The notes beneath the pieces were generated by a model. The model saw only the letters and a list, made by a program, of their open reading frames with translations. It did not search any database and was not told where the DNA came from. From Prunus persica (Eukaryota > Streptophyta > Magnoliopsida > Rosales > Rosaceae): a stretch of DNA of 64,000 bases. The position numbers were made by a program, and so were the translations under genes. Each line of letters opens with the position of its first letter. Position 1 is the stretch's first letter. Of this stretch, positions 1 through 12,500 are shown piece after piece. The stretch lies in NCBI RefSeq assembly GCF_000346465.2, contig NC_034010.1:5831394-5895393 (forward strand). The letters run 5' to 3'.

Positions 1-59
1 TCTTGATTTAGTTCTCGGTGGTGGCAGCATGAGAGAACGACATAGAGGCTGTTGGGTTT

Positions 60-310
60 CCAGATTTTTTATTATGTAATTATATTTAATTATGTTATTT
101 GTGTTTATAATTTTTATTTATTTGTAAACAGAACTCAATAATTTTTTATTATTTTTTAAAGCTTTAATGAATGTTTTAAGTTAATTTGACGGAATGGACA
201 ACATTGACTAACGGAATAGAACACAGGGATTAAATTGGTCAAATTAAAAACACGGGGATTAAATTAGCCAAATGAGTAAAACACAGGGACCATTTTAGCA
301 TTTAAGCCAA
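60..310. repeat. Dispersed AT-rich repeat, copy 1
   Basis: Several phrases here recur in diverged form at 28150-28400: 'aatttgacgga', 'actaaattagc', 'aaattg' and 'ccattttagcatttaag' or 'ttttgccatttaag', in the same order. Two diverged copies on one contig suggest an old transposon end or untranslated repeat. No coding potential or termini are visible. The family is unknown. Confidence 0.4.
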
Positions 311-854
311 TGTTATATATATACAGAGTGAGCAAATTGTTGATACAAAGACGTTTCTAGTTGTGTTGGTTTGTAGGGCCTCAACTTCTATTCAGAATTC
401 GACTTCAAAACCTGCTTGTGTTAAAGGCTTGTCTGATGTCAACACCAACATTCAATATCTCATCTACTTTCGCAACGACAAATTGAAATAATAAATACCC
501 GATCCATCGTCACAATCATGGTGATTATTCAAAAGGTGTAACATCTCTGACCCATTGTAATCGATTTAATACAATTTAATTCTTTTGTGAAATTTCAATT
601 TTGTCCTTGGGAGTAGGCGTACTTTGATCACTTGAAGAAAAAAAACATTTATTATATGGCATTACATAATGGTGTAAGTTTGTGTTAACTTATGTGAGGC
701 CCCAATTTAAGATTTGCACAGGACTTTCAAAATCTCAAGACCGGCCCTGTCTCTAGTCCATCTTTGTCAAGAACAAAACCCTACATATTTAACGCTGGCC
801 AAGTGGCCATGCAATTTCCAAAGAGAGAAAGTGAAGGCATTGGAGACAGCCTGA

Positions 855-1380
855 ACATGTTCTTCTATATAATTGGCCCCATATCTTATCTTTTCTTTCT
901 ACAACTAATAATTATTTCAACTTCTGTGTCTTTATAACCAAACCCACAAGGAACCACAATCTCTCAAGCCAAGCAACCCTTGAGAGAGGCGATGAGGTAT
1001 GTTTTCTTTTTTACTTCAAACGGTGGTCATAAATTTTGGTAGTGTGTTGTGGGTCTTCTTTGAGGTTTCGAATTCATTCTGCAGAAAATGCTGAATTGGA
1101 AAATGGTTGGTTTGTTTGCTTGTCTTTCGGAATCTAACTAAAGTTTCCTTCTGCACTCAACAAGAAAGCCTCAACTTTTCTTCTTCTGCGGCTGCAACAT
1201 CTGCATATTTCCGGTCTTTTGGTACTCTTTCTGTCTCTCTCTCTCTCTCTGATTTTTTTTTTATATCTCAAACTGTGTATTCTGTGGGTTTTAACGGCTA
1301 GGATTTGATTTCTGCGCATGCATTTTCTCTGAAACAAAAGATGAGGTTCCCTGGTTTGAATATCTTCAGTCCTTGGTGTA
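855..1380 (+). promoter_or_regulatory. Possible promoter and leader of an unidentified gene
   Basis: A TATA-like run (tctatataat, about 863-872) is followed by a C/A-rich leader. An ATG then runs straight into a splice-donor-like sequence (atgag|gtatgt, about 991). A CT-rich stretch (1230-1250) and a second ATG at 1341 follow. No recognisable protein can be assembled downstream, where transposon debris begins. This could be the 5' end of a gene cut off by insertions, or chance. Confidence 0.2.
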
Positions 1381-1780
1381 TGTTTTTTTTTTTTTTTTTT
1401 TGGCTCTGTTTGGTTTTACATAAACGTAAGGAAATGTAGGAAATTAACTGCTCAAATCCTGTACCCTTTTAAAGAATGGAAAAGAAAGCATAAATTGACC
1501 AATTGCAACATCCGTAAGTTTTCTTCATTTTCTTGTAGGGCTGCCACAGTAAAAATCGAACCGACCGATTATCAATAGATATTTTTTTGGTTGGGTAACC
1601 GGATTTTATAATCCGAAAATCTAAAACCTAAAAAAGATGGGTTGTTTTTGGTAAAAATTGAAAAGAAAAAAAAATATATTGGGATCATTAATGAATCGAA
1701 TATTACCAACATTACCGAAAAATATGCCGAAATATATTCAAGTATTTATTGAATTATTAATATATAGAATAATAAAGAAT

Positions 1781-2012
1781 AATGCTACTCTTACCATATT
1801 TGTATACCACATATTTATACCATCTTATGTGGCATACATCAATTAAAATTATTAAATATTTTCTTTTCTTTTATGATTTATTCCAGTATTTGTTTTTCTA
1901 ATTGCCTTAATTAAAATACACTTCATTGATTTAATTGATGTGGCATATAATATGGACATGTCACATCATGTAGTATAGAAATGTGGGATAAAAATGTGGT
2001 AAGTGTAGCATT
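1781..2012. mobile_element. MITE with about 30-bp terminal inverted repeats
   Basis: The left end (AATGCTACTCTTACCATATT...) is complementary with a few mismatches to the right end (...AAATGTGGTAAGTGTAGCATT). The 232-bp interior is AT-rich and non-coding. No clean target duplication could be assigned, so the superfamily is open. Confidence 0.65.
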
Positions 2013-2109
2013 ACTCATAATAAATTATCTATGTTGGAAGAAATCCCAAATTCAAATTCCTCACTCTCATTGATAATAAAACATCATTGTTATATGAGTA
2101 TCATTAAAT

Positions 2110-3180
2110 GCCCGTTTGACATTGCTTATTTAGGGCCATAAGTGATTATTTAAAAAATTTTGAAAACCCATCATGTTTGGTAAGAAATTAAAAAAATCAC
2201 TTATTGTGAATAATTGTTGTGAGAGAAAGCAATTAGGAAAAGTTGGCATAGAGATGCTTTCATTTTCTAATTATGCGACAATCACTTTGGAGAGGCACTA
2301 GGGTTCAAAGGTGAAATATTCCTGATTTTCGTAGGGGTGTTCAACCGTTGGGTCATAAAGAGCTATTTAATCATGCACTCTCTTCCCTTTGAAGTGTTAT
2401 TGAACGCACTTTTAGAATCTGAAAAAAGTATTTTATGAGACATGCCTAGTTATCCTTTTGCAAAACAAGTAAAAATAGTTATTGCAACTATGGCACTTCA
2501 TAACTATATAAGAAGACATGCCAAATGTCATTGTCATTTTGATGAGAGTGAAGATGACCTAAATGGTATTCAAGGTGAAGAAATTGAGAGTGCGCTTAAT
2601 GCACAAAAAGAAGATGGTCTTGTAGTAGCACAAGAAATTGAGGCATTGAATCATCATATAGTCGCAAGTTTAATGAGTTCATCTACTTCGATATGTATAT
2701 GATTGCTTGTTTATAATTAGCTTAATTTTTGTTATGACCATATTATTGAAAAAATATTTATTTTAAATGGAATTTATTGTATTTAGGTTGAAACATTAGT
2801 TTAGAGCATTTGAATACAAATATTTAATTTTCAACATAATATTTAATTTATTTTATAATTAAAATAATTTTCATGGTGTAATGAAAACATATTTAATACA
2901 AAAAATATATATAAGTGAAAGTGAAAGTTCTTTTTCTTTTACCAATCACTTGAACAGAAAAGTCATTTCAACATAATGTCCTTTTTAGCCATTAAACATA
3001 GCTCACAACACTTTCACCCAAAAAAAAAAAAATCAAATACTCAAAAACTAATTATTGTACCAACATCATGTTTAATAAAAAAATTTACCAAACGCCAAAC
3101 AGCTTTCTTTCACAACTGATTTCTCTCACAACAAAATTTGACAACAATTATTTTCACAACACAGCAATACCAAACTGGCT
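2110..3180 (+). mobile_element. Decayed PIF/Harbinger-like element
   Basis: The left end gcccgtttgacattgct mirrors the right end agcaataccaaactggc. Both subterminal regions also share aataattgttgtgagagaaa-like sequence in opposite orientation. The interior carries a Harbinger transposase remnant. The expected 3-bp target duplication is not clear, so the boundaries are approximate. Confidence 0.6.
2325..2702 (+). pseudogene. HARBI1-like DDE transposase, C-terminal remnant
   Basis: In one frame about 2325-2440 reads PDFRRGVQPLGHKELFNHA, then, after an in-frame stop, SVIERTF. After a frame change, 2442-2702 reads MPSYPFAKQVKIVIATMALH followed by NYIRRHAKCHCHFDE. This order (RRG, GHKELFN, IERTFG, MALHNYIRRH) is that of the C-terminal half of plant DDE_Tnp_4 (Harbinger) nucleases. 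At least two in-frame stops and one frameshift are present and the N-terminal part is missing, so it cannot encode an active transposase. Confidence 0.8.
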
Positions 3181-3738
3181 AATAAGGATAATCATTTCAT
3201 ATAGGGATCTCTTTTTTTTTTTTCTTTTTTTTTTTGGTGGAACCTCAAATAATAAGATGTATATATATTGTAGTCTAGTACTAATATTACTATCAACAAA
3301 TTGGTATATTCTAACTTTTACTTCTTTTTTCAGCAATTAGAGGTTTTCATTTTTATTCAAATTGTTTAATCTTCAGATATATTTTAAATGATGTAACATG
3401 CTTAGAATAAAAAACCAAGCAATAATATCGCTCTTTATCAAGAAAAAAGAATAATAAAAGCCAAGCAAATCCTAGTAAAGAAAAACTAAGTTGAGGATTT
3501 TGATCCATCCTAAAAAAACTGTAGTCTCATTTTTGGTTTATTCATTATCCTAAAAATCGTAGTCCGATTTCAATTGCTTAAATGTCATTTTCATTGTTTG
3601 TTATAAGTTATAACCTCATATCAATGGGGTACCCTATGACAATGTGTGTGTGAGAAAACTTCATCACTCGTATAAAATAAAATAAAAAAGTTAACCTCAT
3701 TATTCAATTGAAATTTTCAACAGAGTGTTGTAACTAAG
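3181..3738. other. Intergenic region upstream of the sugar transferase gene
   Basis: AT-rich sequence with a poly-T/GGTGG stretch near 3210-3240. It presumably contains the promoter of the gene starting at 3739, but no convincing TATA box or other motif was identified. Confidence 0.4.
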
Positions 3739-4512
3739 ATGAATTTGGGCGACTGCAAGGTCAATCCATTGGGTCGTAATGGGGGCATGAACAAGGACAA
3801 GCCCTTTAAAATGTTTGTGGGTTATGATCAACGTGAAGACATTGCATATGAGGTTTGTCGACACTCAATATTGAAGAGATCTTCAATCCCAGTTGAGATC
3901 ATACCACTTAAACAATCTGATCTGAGAAAGGAAGGCCTATATTGGCGTGAAAGAGGCCAATTGGAGAGCACAGAGTTTTCTTTTACTCGGTTCTTGACTC
4001 CATATTTGGCCAACTATGAAGGTTGGGCAGTGTTTGTGGATTGTGATTTTCTTTACCTAGCTGACATTAAGGAGCTAAGAGATTTGGTTGATGAGAAATA
4101 TGCCATCATGTGTGTTCAACATGATTACACCCCAAAGGAGACAACAAAAATGGATGGAGCATTGCAAACTGTGTACCCTAGGAAGAATTGGTCTTCCATG
4201 GTGTTGTACAATTGTGAACATCCCAAAAACCGGGTCTTGACGCCGGAGGTTGTGAACACACAAACCGGCGCTTTTCTTCATAGGTTTCAGTGGCTTGAGG
4301 ACGAAGAAATTGGGTCCATCCCATTTGTTTGGAATTTTCTTGAGGGACATAACCAAGTTGTTGAAGGTAATCCCCGGACTTTCCCTAAGGCAATACACTA
4401 TACTCGGGGAGGACCGTGGTTTGAGGCTTGGAAGAATTGCGAGTTTGCAGACCTGTGGTTGAATGAAATGGAGACGTACCTGCAGGAAACGAAGAAGAAA
4501 GTCGAAAATTAG
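3739..4512 (+). CDS. Nucleotide-diphospho-sugar transferase-like protein (CDI family)
   Basis: An intact single-exon frame of 257 residues. Residues 25-110 show a GT-A type start (MFVGYDQRED...) and the strand FVDCDFLYLADI, whose DCD at 101-103 fits the metal-binding DxD motif of nucleotide-sugar transferases. Further blocks are TQTGAFLHRFQWL and AIHYTRGGPWFEAW. The pattern matches the small plant glycosyltransferase-like family that includes Arabidopsis CDI; this is recognition from memory. There is no signal peptide or membrane segment, so a cytosolic protein is likely; donor and acceptor cannot be read from sequence. The first ATG (3739) is used here; a second at 3787 would give a 241-residue product starting just before the conserved part. 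The CACTA element starts 226 bp past the stop. Confidence 0.85.
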   Translation: MNLGDCKVNPLGRNGGMNKDKPFKMFVGYDQREDIAYEVCRHSILKRSSIPVEIIPLKQSDLRKEGLYWRERGQLESTEFSFTRFLTPYLANYEGWAVFVDCDFLYLADIKELRDLVDEKYAIMCVQHDYTPKETTKMDGALQTVYPRKNWSSMVLYNCEHPKNRVLTPEVVNTQTGAFLHRFQWLEDEEIGSIPFVWNFLEGHNQVVEGNPRTFPKAIHYTRGGPWFEAWKNCEFADLWLNEMETYLQETKKKVEN

Positions 4513-4738
4513 GAAGAATTAGCAGGTAGTGTACTACTGCATTTGAAGTTTGAGATTCATTGTTGGAGTTCATTTTTTCGCTCTTTATTTTATGTTGAAT
4601 AAATGTGTGAAGGAGTCCAGATGTGCTGTCCCTTTTATTCCATATTTAATTTGCGGACACCCGTTCTATGCGGCAGCAAATCAAGTAGAGGGAGGGGGAC
4701 AAGGGTTATGTGTGATACTTTTTAGAGAAGTGTAATGT
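4513..4738 (+). terminator. 3' untranslated region with AATAAA signal
   Basis: An AATAAA hexamer at 4598-4603, 86 bp past the stop codon, is a plausible polyadenylation signal for the sugar transferase gene. The CACTA element begins 135 bp further on, so it sits just outside or at the edge of the transcript. Confidence 0.5.
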
Positions 4739-6099
4739 CACTACTACAAAAAAGCAAAAAGACGACGGTAAATCACCGTCGTGTATTTGGTTTTTCAATG
4801 GTCGTGGAATCCACCGTCATCTTTTCCCTCATAAACCACGACGCTAAATAACCGTCGTTGTTAAACAATACAACGTCATCAAAAAATACAAAACGACGTC
4901 TTTGTACTGCAAAAAGATCTAAAAAAAGCAATCGAGGATGATAATAGACGACCAATTCTCTAAAAAGACCGTCGTTAAAAAGGGAAAATATGACACATAT
5001 TAAGAGAACAAGGCCGCAAGATAGACATACAACGACGACAATAAAAATACGCCGACGTTAAATATAATTTTCACGACAATAAAAAATATGACGTCTTTAA
5101 ATACATTAGAAGACGACGTTATTGATACCTACTACGTCGCACATATAAACACAACCGTCGTACAATTAATTTTCCACTTCGATTTTTCGATAAAAGATGA
5201 CGTGGAAATAGTTGTCAGTGTCATTATTTACGACGTATGTGTTTCTATAGTAGACGTTGAAAAACTAAACAACGTCAGTTACAAATATATGAGAGTCGTA
5301 TTAAAAAATTTATACGTCCTATTTTCAGAAACAAACAACGACCATAAATATTAGACGTTGTTAAATACAACAACGTCGGAAAACAATAAAAACAGACGTG
5401 TTTAGTCTGCTAAAGTTCTACAACGTCTCTTATTTACAAAAAACCGTCGTGAAATAAATTTTCCACTTCGATTTTTCTAAAAAAGATGACGTGGAAATAG
5501 TTGTCAGTGTCATTATTTACGACGTATACATTTATATAGTCGACGTTGTATTTATATGTATTCATTACTCACGACGCACTTAATAATATAGACGACGTTG
5601 AACGTCTAAACAACGTCGGTTCCAAATAAATGAGAGCCGTATTACAGAACATATAGACGGCGTAGATTATGATGGGAGCCGTATTACAAATAACGTCGTT
5701 TAATTGTTATTAGACGGCGGTTATAATGAATTTCCGTCGGAATTAATTTCGTTCCTCTTCGTTTATAAAAGAACTTGCGACGTGGAAAATGTATGATGAC
5801 GTCGTATTTTTTAACGTTCAGATTATATATCTCGTTTTTTAGACGTCGGTATTATGGGATTGGAGTCGTGTTATTTTGAATTACATGGCGGTTCTTTATC
5901 CTTCACCGACGTGATATCCTGAATAATTGCTTCACAATAGCGTCGTGGTTCTTCATTGTTACGTTGCTTTAAGACGTCGGTAAATATGCTGAATAACTGA
6001 TTCACAATAACGTCGTGTTTTATTTGAACGTAGAAAGTGAAGAAATCACATTACAATATATTACAAAATTAATGTCATACACTGCCAATTACATAAGCA

Positions 6100-6890
6100 T
6101 CATTCAATCCATATATCTTCACACCCATCTCGAATATTTTGACCGCCTAACTCACCTACCAGTTCATCAAATGTGTCAACATTTGGCATCCCTCTAGTAA
6201 ATGGCTCACACTCAATTATCACATCACCTAATACTTCATCACCAATAACATCATTATATTCTCTACTAGGCATTGATAACACTACCGACCAACCACGATG
6301 CATCGGGTCGTCAACAAAAAATATTTGTTTGACTTGAGAAGCCAAAACAAATTGGTCATTCCTATGTCCAATTTTACTCAAATCTACAAGGGTAAATCCA
6401 AGTTCGTCGACTACAAGACCAGAACTATCTATCCAATCACACCTAAAGACTGGGATTGTAAACTTTTGGTAGTCAAGGTCCCAAATTTCTTGAATGACAC
6501 CATAGAAACCCATATTTGAGAGAATTGGGTTTTTATCCTTGGCACTAGCAACTTGCATGGTATGTGCAAGTAAATAAACTCCACTATTTTGAGTTGTCCG
6601 CACATCATCTTGTGCCTTGATATTGAATTTAATACCTTTAATAAGATAGCTCCTATATAATGGCACTGACATGTTTGGACCAGCTGCTAGCCACCTTAAA
6701 TTTTCTGATACGCCATGATTGTCTTCCTCAAGTTCACTTTGAACCTGCAAATTAATCATATCTTAATTCATCCTAACATATAAATAAGAAGAAAATTAAA
6801 AGAGAAATACGTTATTCAACAACATATACCTTGAAGCGTAGCCATTGAATGAAAGTGCTATTGTGCTTATCCAATGATCTAATCGCAAGT
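6100..6890 (-). pseudogene. CACTA Tnp2-associated DUF4216 remnant
   Basis: The minus-strand exon 6100-6744 begins after a TTGCAG acceptor and encodes about 215 residues, with the blocks LRWLAAGPN, NSGVYLLAH, YGVIQEIWDLDY, PVFRCDWID and GFTLVDLSKIGH. These are typical of DUF4216, found at the C-terminal side of plant Tnp2 CACTA transposases. A short upstream exon (about 6832-6890) reads AIRSLDKHNSTFIQWLRFK and splices in phase. The catalytic Tnp2 part that normally precedes it is not visible, so this is a tail left by deletion, or its N-terminal part lies elsewhere. It lies downstream of the protease gene on the same strand. Confidence 0.75.
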
Positions 6891-7189
6891 AATAAACAAC
6901 AGAGACGACGGGTTTTAATCAAAAACAGACGTATTTGGCATATATAGACGACGGATTTTCAACAGACGTCGTCTATTATACGTAATACAAACGACGGTTT
7001 ATGAAAAAACCGTCGTGTATAAGTAATACAACGACGGTAGTTTAAAAACACCGTCGTGTAATCGTCGTCGTACGCCTTAAAATTCGTCGTGTCTCAGTTT
7101 ATTTTCAAGAACACAAAACCCATTAAGAACACAACATATATATGAAACCAAGCAAGAAACCAACATATACATGAAACCAAGCATGAAAA

Positions 7190-7518
7190 CAATAAATCCA
7201 TTCCCAATTCAACATAACATAGGGTGATTAAAAGATACGACAAAATTAAATCCATTCCCAATTCAACATAACAGATAATGTAATCCATGAACCCATTAAA
7301 CAGAAAATCCATGAACCCATACCTATAAGCATTGGTGCACTTTGCACCTTCTCCAGAGCGGAAAATGACAAGATCAAATAAAGGTGTCCTTTTGCTGGAA
7401 ATCATTTGGAAGTTGGTGATGTGTCTTTTTGTGTTGATTTCCAGCAAAAGTACACCTTTATTTGATCTTGTCATGAACCCATTAAACAGAAAATCCATGA
7501 ACCCATACCTATAAGCAC
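7190..7518. repeat. Short direct duplications around a foldback
   Basis: Two segments are duplicated in direct orientation: 'aaatccattcccaattcaac' at about 7195 and 7249, and 'catgaacccattaaacagaa' with its continuation at about 7286 and 7472. The second pair flanks the inverted repeat at 7365-7474. The layout suggests local replication slippage or template switching inside the element. Confidence 0.7.
7365..7474. repeat. 40-bp inverted repeat with 30-nt loop
   Basis: Arm 7365-7404 (atgacaagatcaaataaagg...) is the reverse complement of 7435-7474 (...cctttatttgatcttgtcat) with one mismatch in 40. It lies in non-coding DNA of the CACTA element, between the DUF4216 exon and the protease exons, and would fold into a stable hairpin if transcribed. 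Confidence 0.9.
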
Positions 7519-7623
7519 ATTATTAACAGATCGCAAAGCATAAACCTAAAACCCTTTAACAAAACAACCTAATATCATTCAATGAATTTACAAGGGGAAG
7601 ATAGGGTTTGTACTTACAGGTTG

Positions 7624-7680
7624 GACGAGCTCACAGATTCGACGAGCTCACAGATTCGACGAGCTCACAGATTCGACGAG
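7624..7680. repeat. 17-bp tandem repeat
   Basis: The unit gacgagctcacagattc recurs with period 17 from 7624 (three units plus a partial fourth). It contains the CGA(C)G core seen in the element-wide motif. Confidence 0.9.
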
Positions 7681-7964
7681 CCTGGAGAGTGCAACTTTTA
7701 ATTAGAGCAGAAGTGAGAGAGTTTCAGGGATCGAAGTATAAGACTAAGAGCCAAATCTAAAAAAATTTAGGTCGCGCGAAAATTTTTAGAGCGCGCGCGT
7801 TATAAAACGTCGAAAGAAAAACCAAGGCGAAAGTTCTACAAGTACCGACGTAAATTTAATATTCCACGACGGAAACTTCATTTTTCGGATTAAGAACGTA
7901 AGGCCGTTCATTTTTCGGATTAATTTTAAATTTATTTTGAATTTTTTATATAACGACGACTGAA

Positions 7965-9222
7965 AAACCACGTCGGTGTTAAGAAATTAAAGACGTTGTA
8001 AATTATATAAACCGACTTACATATTAAAATAACGTCGTTTAAAGCGTAAACCATGTCGTATGTTTTACTGTACGACGTAAAATATGTATTCCACGACCCA
8101 ACCACCGTCGTTAAAAATTAATACACTAAACCCATAAAATTAAATTATACAATTTAAAAAATTAAGTTTATAAAAGGTTTTATGGTTTTAAAGCCTAACA
8201 TATAACATAGACTACCCAAAAATTATACTTTAAAAATAAACCCCAATAAATAACAACACTAATCTCTAAACCCTAGACTCTAAACCCTAAACCATTAAAC
8301 TAGAAGTGATTTTATGACTCATCAAAACAATTTTGTTTTGGATGGTCATTTTAAATTTTTGTTATTCAAAATGAATTTTTTCAAGGTTTATGTGGAAGAA
8401 AATATATCAATGACTTCATAGGAGTTGACTTTTCAATTTTCTGATTTATTTTATATTTATTTTGAATATTTTGATATAAAAATAATAAAATATTCTTACC
8501 ATACAACAAACCACGTCGGTGTTAAATAAATTGTAGACGTTGTAAATTGTAATAGACTACTAAGTCGTTAAAATGACGTCGTTAAAATGAGAAACCACGT
8601 CGGTGTTAAGAAATTAAAAACATTGTAAATTATATAAACCGACTTACATATTAAAATGACGTCGTTTAAAGCGTAAACCATGTCGTATGTTTTACTGTAC
8701 GACGTAAAATATGTATTCCACGACCCAACCACCGTCGTTAAAAATTAATACCCTAAACCCATAAAATTAAATTATACAATTTAAAAAATTAAGTTTATAA
8801 AAGGTTTTATGGTTTTAAAGCCTAACATATACCCTAGACTACCCAAAAATTATACTTTAAAAATAAACCCCAATAAATAACAACCCTAATCTCTAAACCC
8901 TAGACTCTAAACCCTAAACCATAAAACTAGAAGTGATTTTATGACTCATCAAAACAATTTTGTTTTGGATGGTCATTTTAAATTTTTGTTATTCAAAATG
9001 AATTTTTTCAAGGTTTATGTGGAAGAAAATATATCAATGACTTCATAGGAGTTGACTTTTCAATTTTCTGATTTATTTTATATTTATTTTGAATATTTTG
9101 ATATAAAAATAATAAAATATTCTTACCATACAACAAACCACGTCGGTGTTAAATAAATTGTAGACGTTGTAAATTGTAATAGACTACTAAGTCGTTAAAA
9201 TGACGTCGTTAAAATGAGAAAC
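7965..9222. repeat. 627-bp tandem direct duplication
   Basis: Copy 1 (7965-8591) and copy 2 (8592-9218, similarity to 9222) align at a constant offset of 627 bp at several checked anchors. They differ at roughly ten positions. The duplicated sequence is non-coding, AT-rich, and includes telomere-like 'aaaccctaaacc' words. High identity indicates a recent duplication within the CACTA element. Confidence 0.9.
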
Positions 9223-9577
9223 CATGGCGGCTATTTAACTATACGACGTAAAATATATATTTTACGACTTAACCGCAGTCGTTACATAAACGTCGTCGAT
9301 TATACCCTGAACCCTTAAGAAATTGAAGATATTGTAAACCATTAACGACTCAATTGTTCAAAGAACGTCGTCTAACTATTTTTTTACGTCATATTTGTTT
9401 AAAACACGCAACAACAAAATACGACGGTTATTGACTTTATTAGGTCGTTGGAAAAGTATTACACGTCGGTTAAGCAATTTGTATGTTTGTTTTTTTTTTA
9501 ATTTAAGAAAACCTCAACAAATTTTTACATTACATATTATAGAGAAAATTGGTACATTATACATAAATATCAAGTGT

Positions 9578-12500
9578 TCAATAATTGCCCTGTTTAATAA
9601 TTTGGAAAACAAACTCTGCCCATTCATTCCGGACTTCATCAATGGCTTCTTGGGGGTATGAAGCTTCCTGGTTTCCCTTGGCATACTGCATAAACAATGA
9701 CTATTAGGGTTTATAAATAAAAAGAAATTCAATCACAGACGACGATATTTTTCATAACCGACGTAGTATATCCATTCAACGACGTTAATTTTACACGACC
9801 GTCGTTGATAATACAAAAAACGACGTGAAATGTATGAAGGTAATTTCTTCTTACCTTATTCTCAAACCCCAAGGAAGGATCCATGATGATGTCCCTCATG
9901 AAGCGCATTACATAATACCCGCATTCGACATTGCTGGGTTGCTTTGGTGTGCCTGAGAGAGTTTTCCAAATTACATTTTTACGTCCTGCTCGGGCTATGT
10001 GGGTATTATATATTTTTAAAGCACTGTTCACGATGTTTTTGGCCTCTTCATCGACCACACGATTTCCTGGCAGAGGATCCAGAAAATAGACGGTTTCTCT
10101 CTTTGCTCTTACAATCAGCAAAATCCAATGACGGCTGCACAAAATTAATATAAAAACGACGGTTATTTACAAAAACGACGTATTATAGTATTTCACACGA
10201 CGAAGTAAAGTAGCTAACGACGACATTATATATTTATCACGACGATAAATAAATACCGACGTGGTTAGTAGTTTCAAACGACTAAATAAAATAAAACACC
10301 GNNNNNNNNNNNNNNNNNNNNNNNNNNNNNNNNNNNNNNNNNNNNNNNNNNNNNNNNNNNNNNNNNNNNNNNNNNNNNNNNNNNNNNNNNNNNNNNNNNN
10401 NNNNNNNNNNNNNNNNNNNNNNNNNNNNNNNNNNNNNNNNNNNNNNNNNNNNNNNNNNNNNNNNNNNNNNNNNNNNNNNNNNNNNNNNNNNNNNNNNNNN
10501 NNNNNNNNNNNNNNNNNNNNNNNNNNNNNNNNNNNNNNNNNNNNNNNNNNNNNNNNNNNNNNNNNNNNNNNNNNNNNNNNNNNNNNNNNNNNNNNNNNNN
10601 NNNNNNNNNNNNNNNNNNNNNNNNNNNNNNNNNNNNNNNNNNNNNNNNNNNNNNNNNNNNNNNNNNNNNNNNNNNNNNNNNNNNNNNNNNNNNNNNNNNN
10701 NNNNNNNNNNNNNNNNNNNNNNNNNNNNNNNNNNNNNNNNNNNNNNNNNNNNNNNNNNNNNNNNNNNNNNNNNNNNNNNNNNNNNNNNNNNNNNNNNNNN
10801 NNNNNNNNNNNNNNNNNNNNNNNNNNNNNNNNNNNNNNNNNNNNNNNNNNNNNNNNNNNNNNNNNNNNNNNNNNNNNNNNNNNNNNNNNNNNNNNNNNNN
10901 NNNNNNNNNNNNNNNNNNNNNNNNNNNNNNNNNNNNNNNNNNNNNNNNNNNNNNNNNNNNNNNNNNNNNNNNNNNNNNNNNNNNNNNNNNNNNNNNNNNN
11001 NNNNNNNNNNNNNNNNNNNNNNNNNNNNNNNNNNNNNNNNNNNNNNNNNNNNNNNNNNNNNNNNNNNNNNNNNNNNNNNNNNNNNNNNNNNNNNNNNNNN
11101 NNNNNNNNNNNNNNNNNNNNNNNNNNNNNNNNNNNNNNNNNNNNNNNNNNNNNNNNNNNNNNNNNNNNNNNNNNNNNNNNNNNNNNNNNNNNNNNNNNNN
11201 NNNNNNNNNNNNNNNNNNNNNNNNNNNNACACCTCCTTATCAATTGTAAATTGGACTGTCTTATCCTCAGGCAGGAGTGTCGTTTCCACAAACGACAAAG
11301 GGTTTTTAAAGAAGATGGGGCCTCCATTTTTGAATAAGCACCAACTTCAATAACCTGTTTAAAGAAATAAAAAAAATGACGTAGTAATTCAATAAAGACG
11401 ACGGTTTAAGGAATAAAACGTCGTTTTAAAAGTATTTAAACGACGGTGAAAAAATTGTCGTGGTAATTTAATAAAGACGACGGTTTTATGAATAAAGAGT
11501 CGTCTGAAACCTTTTAAACGACGGTGAAAAAACCGTCGTTTAAATATTTTATTACGTCTTAAAAAAATTCCGCCGTCTAAGTTGTAAACAAACGACGGAT
11601 TAAATAAAAATATCGACGTCTGAAATTTTGAAAAACAAATAAAAAAGTTATGTTAACATACCTTGTCGTCATGCTTTTCTTCATCTTCTTTCTCCTTTTC
11701 TTCTTCCTTCTCTTCATCTCTTTTTTCTTCTTCCTTCTCTTCATATCTTTTTTCTTCTTCCTTCTCTTCATCTCTCTTTTCTTCTTCCTTCTCTTCATCT
11801 GGCTGATGTTTCCCCATTTTGGCAGTATCATCCTCCAAATGTAGGGATCTCACATCACCTCCAGAGCAGCTAGCTTTGTCAGACATTGGATTTTTGGGGC
11901 TTTGGCTAATTCTTGGTTTAAGCATGCTTGGATCAAAATTGGGAATTAATTGGGAAAGCTGACTCAGGAAATGCTCCCTCTCAGCCTCTACCAATTGTTT
12001 TGTCCTAGCCTCCATCCTTAAGGCCTCTTCCCTTGCCTTAGCCTCCATCTTTTTAGTCTCTTCTTGAAGGAGAACTCTTAAACTCTCCTTCAAACGGTCG
12101 TCAAAGCTCACCCTCTGTGGTTTGGGCAAATTGAAATATTGCCTTGGGGAAACACCAGCACCAACTCCCCTCACCCTGCCTGGATGCTCGGGGCCCAAAG
12201 CCATGGTCAGCACATCATTGCTGCCATCTACTCTGACTTTGCCTTCCGAGACTTGTTTCTGCAATTCATCCTAAAACAAAGATAAACAAAAAAACACACG
12301 ACGGTTATTTATGTACAAACGACGTATTATATAATTTCACACGACGCAATAACATATAAAACGACGTTATTATAACTTATCACGACGGTAGTTATACCGA
12401 CGTGGTTATTTATTTAAAACGACGAAATGAATAAACAACCGACGTCTTATGCTATAATTAAAGAAAACAGAGTAGTGATTCCTATTTAGACCGTTAACGA

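Noticed and set aside
690..760. Sequence ending aagaccggccctg, similar to the right end of hAT elements
   Set aside because: Only one short end is visible, with no left end or target duplication; too little to call an element.
1537..1640. tagggctgccacag... with aaccggatttta words, resembling a hAT-type left end
   Set aside because: No matching right end or duplication was found before the MITE at 1781.
8270..8300. Telomere-like words (aaaccctaaacc) in the CACTA element, repeated at about 8900
   Set aside because: Only a few degenerate units, copied by the 627-bp duplication; not an interstitial telomere array.
10167..11337. Long open frames on both strands of several hundred codons
   Set aside because: They run through the N gap and exist only because N codons are not stops.
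11650..11844. Plus-strand frame rich in Phe and Leu
   Set aside because: It is the complement of the E/K repeat in the minus-strand CACTA exon.
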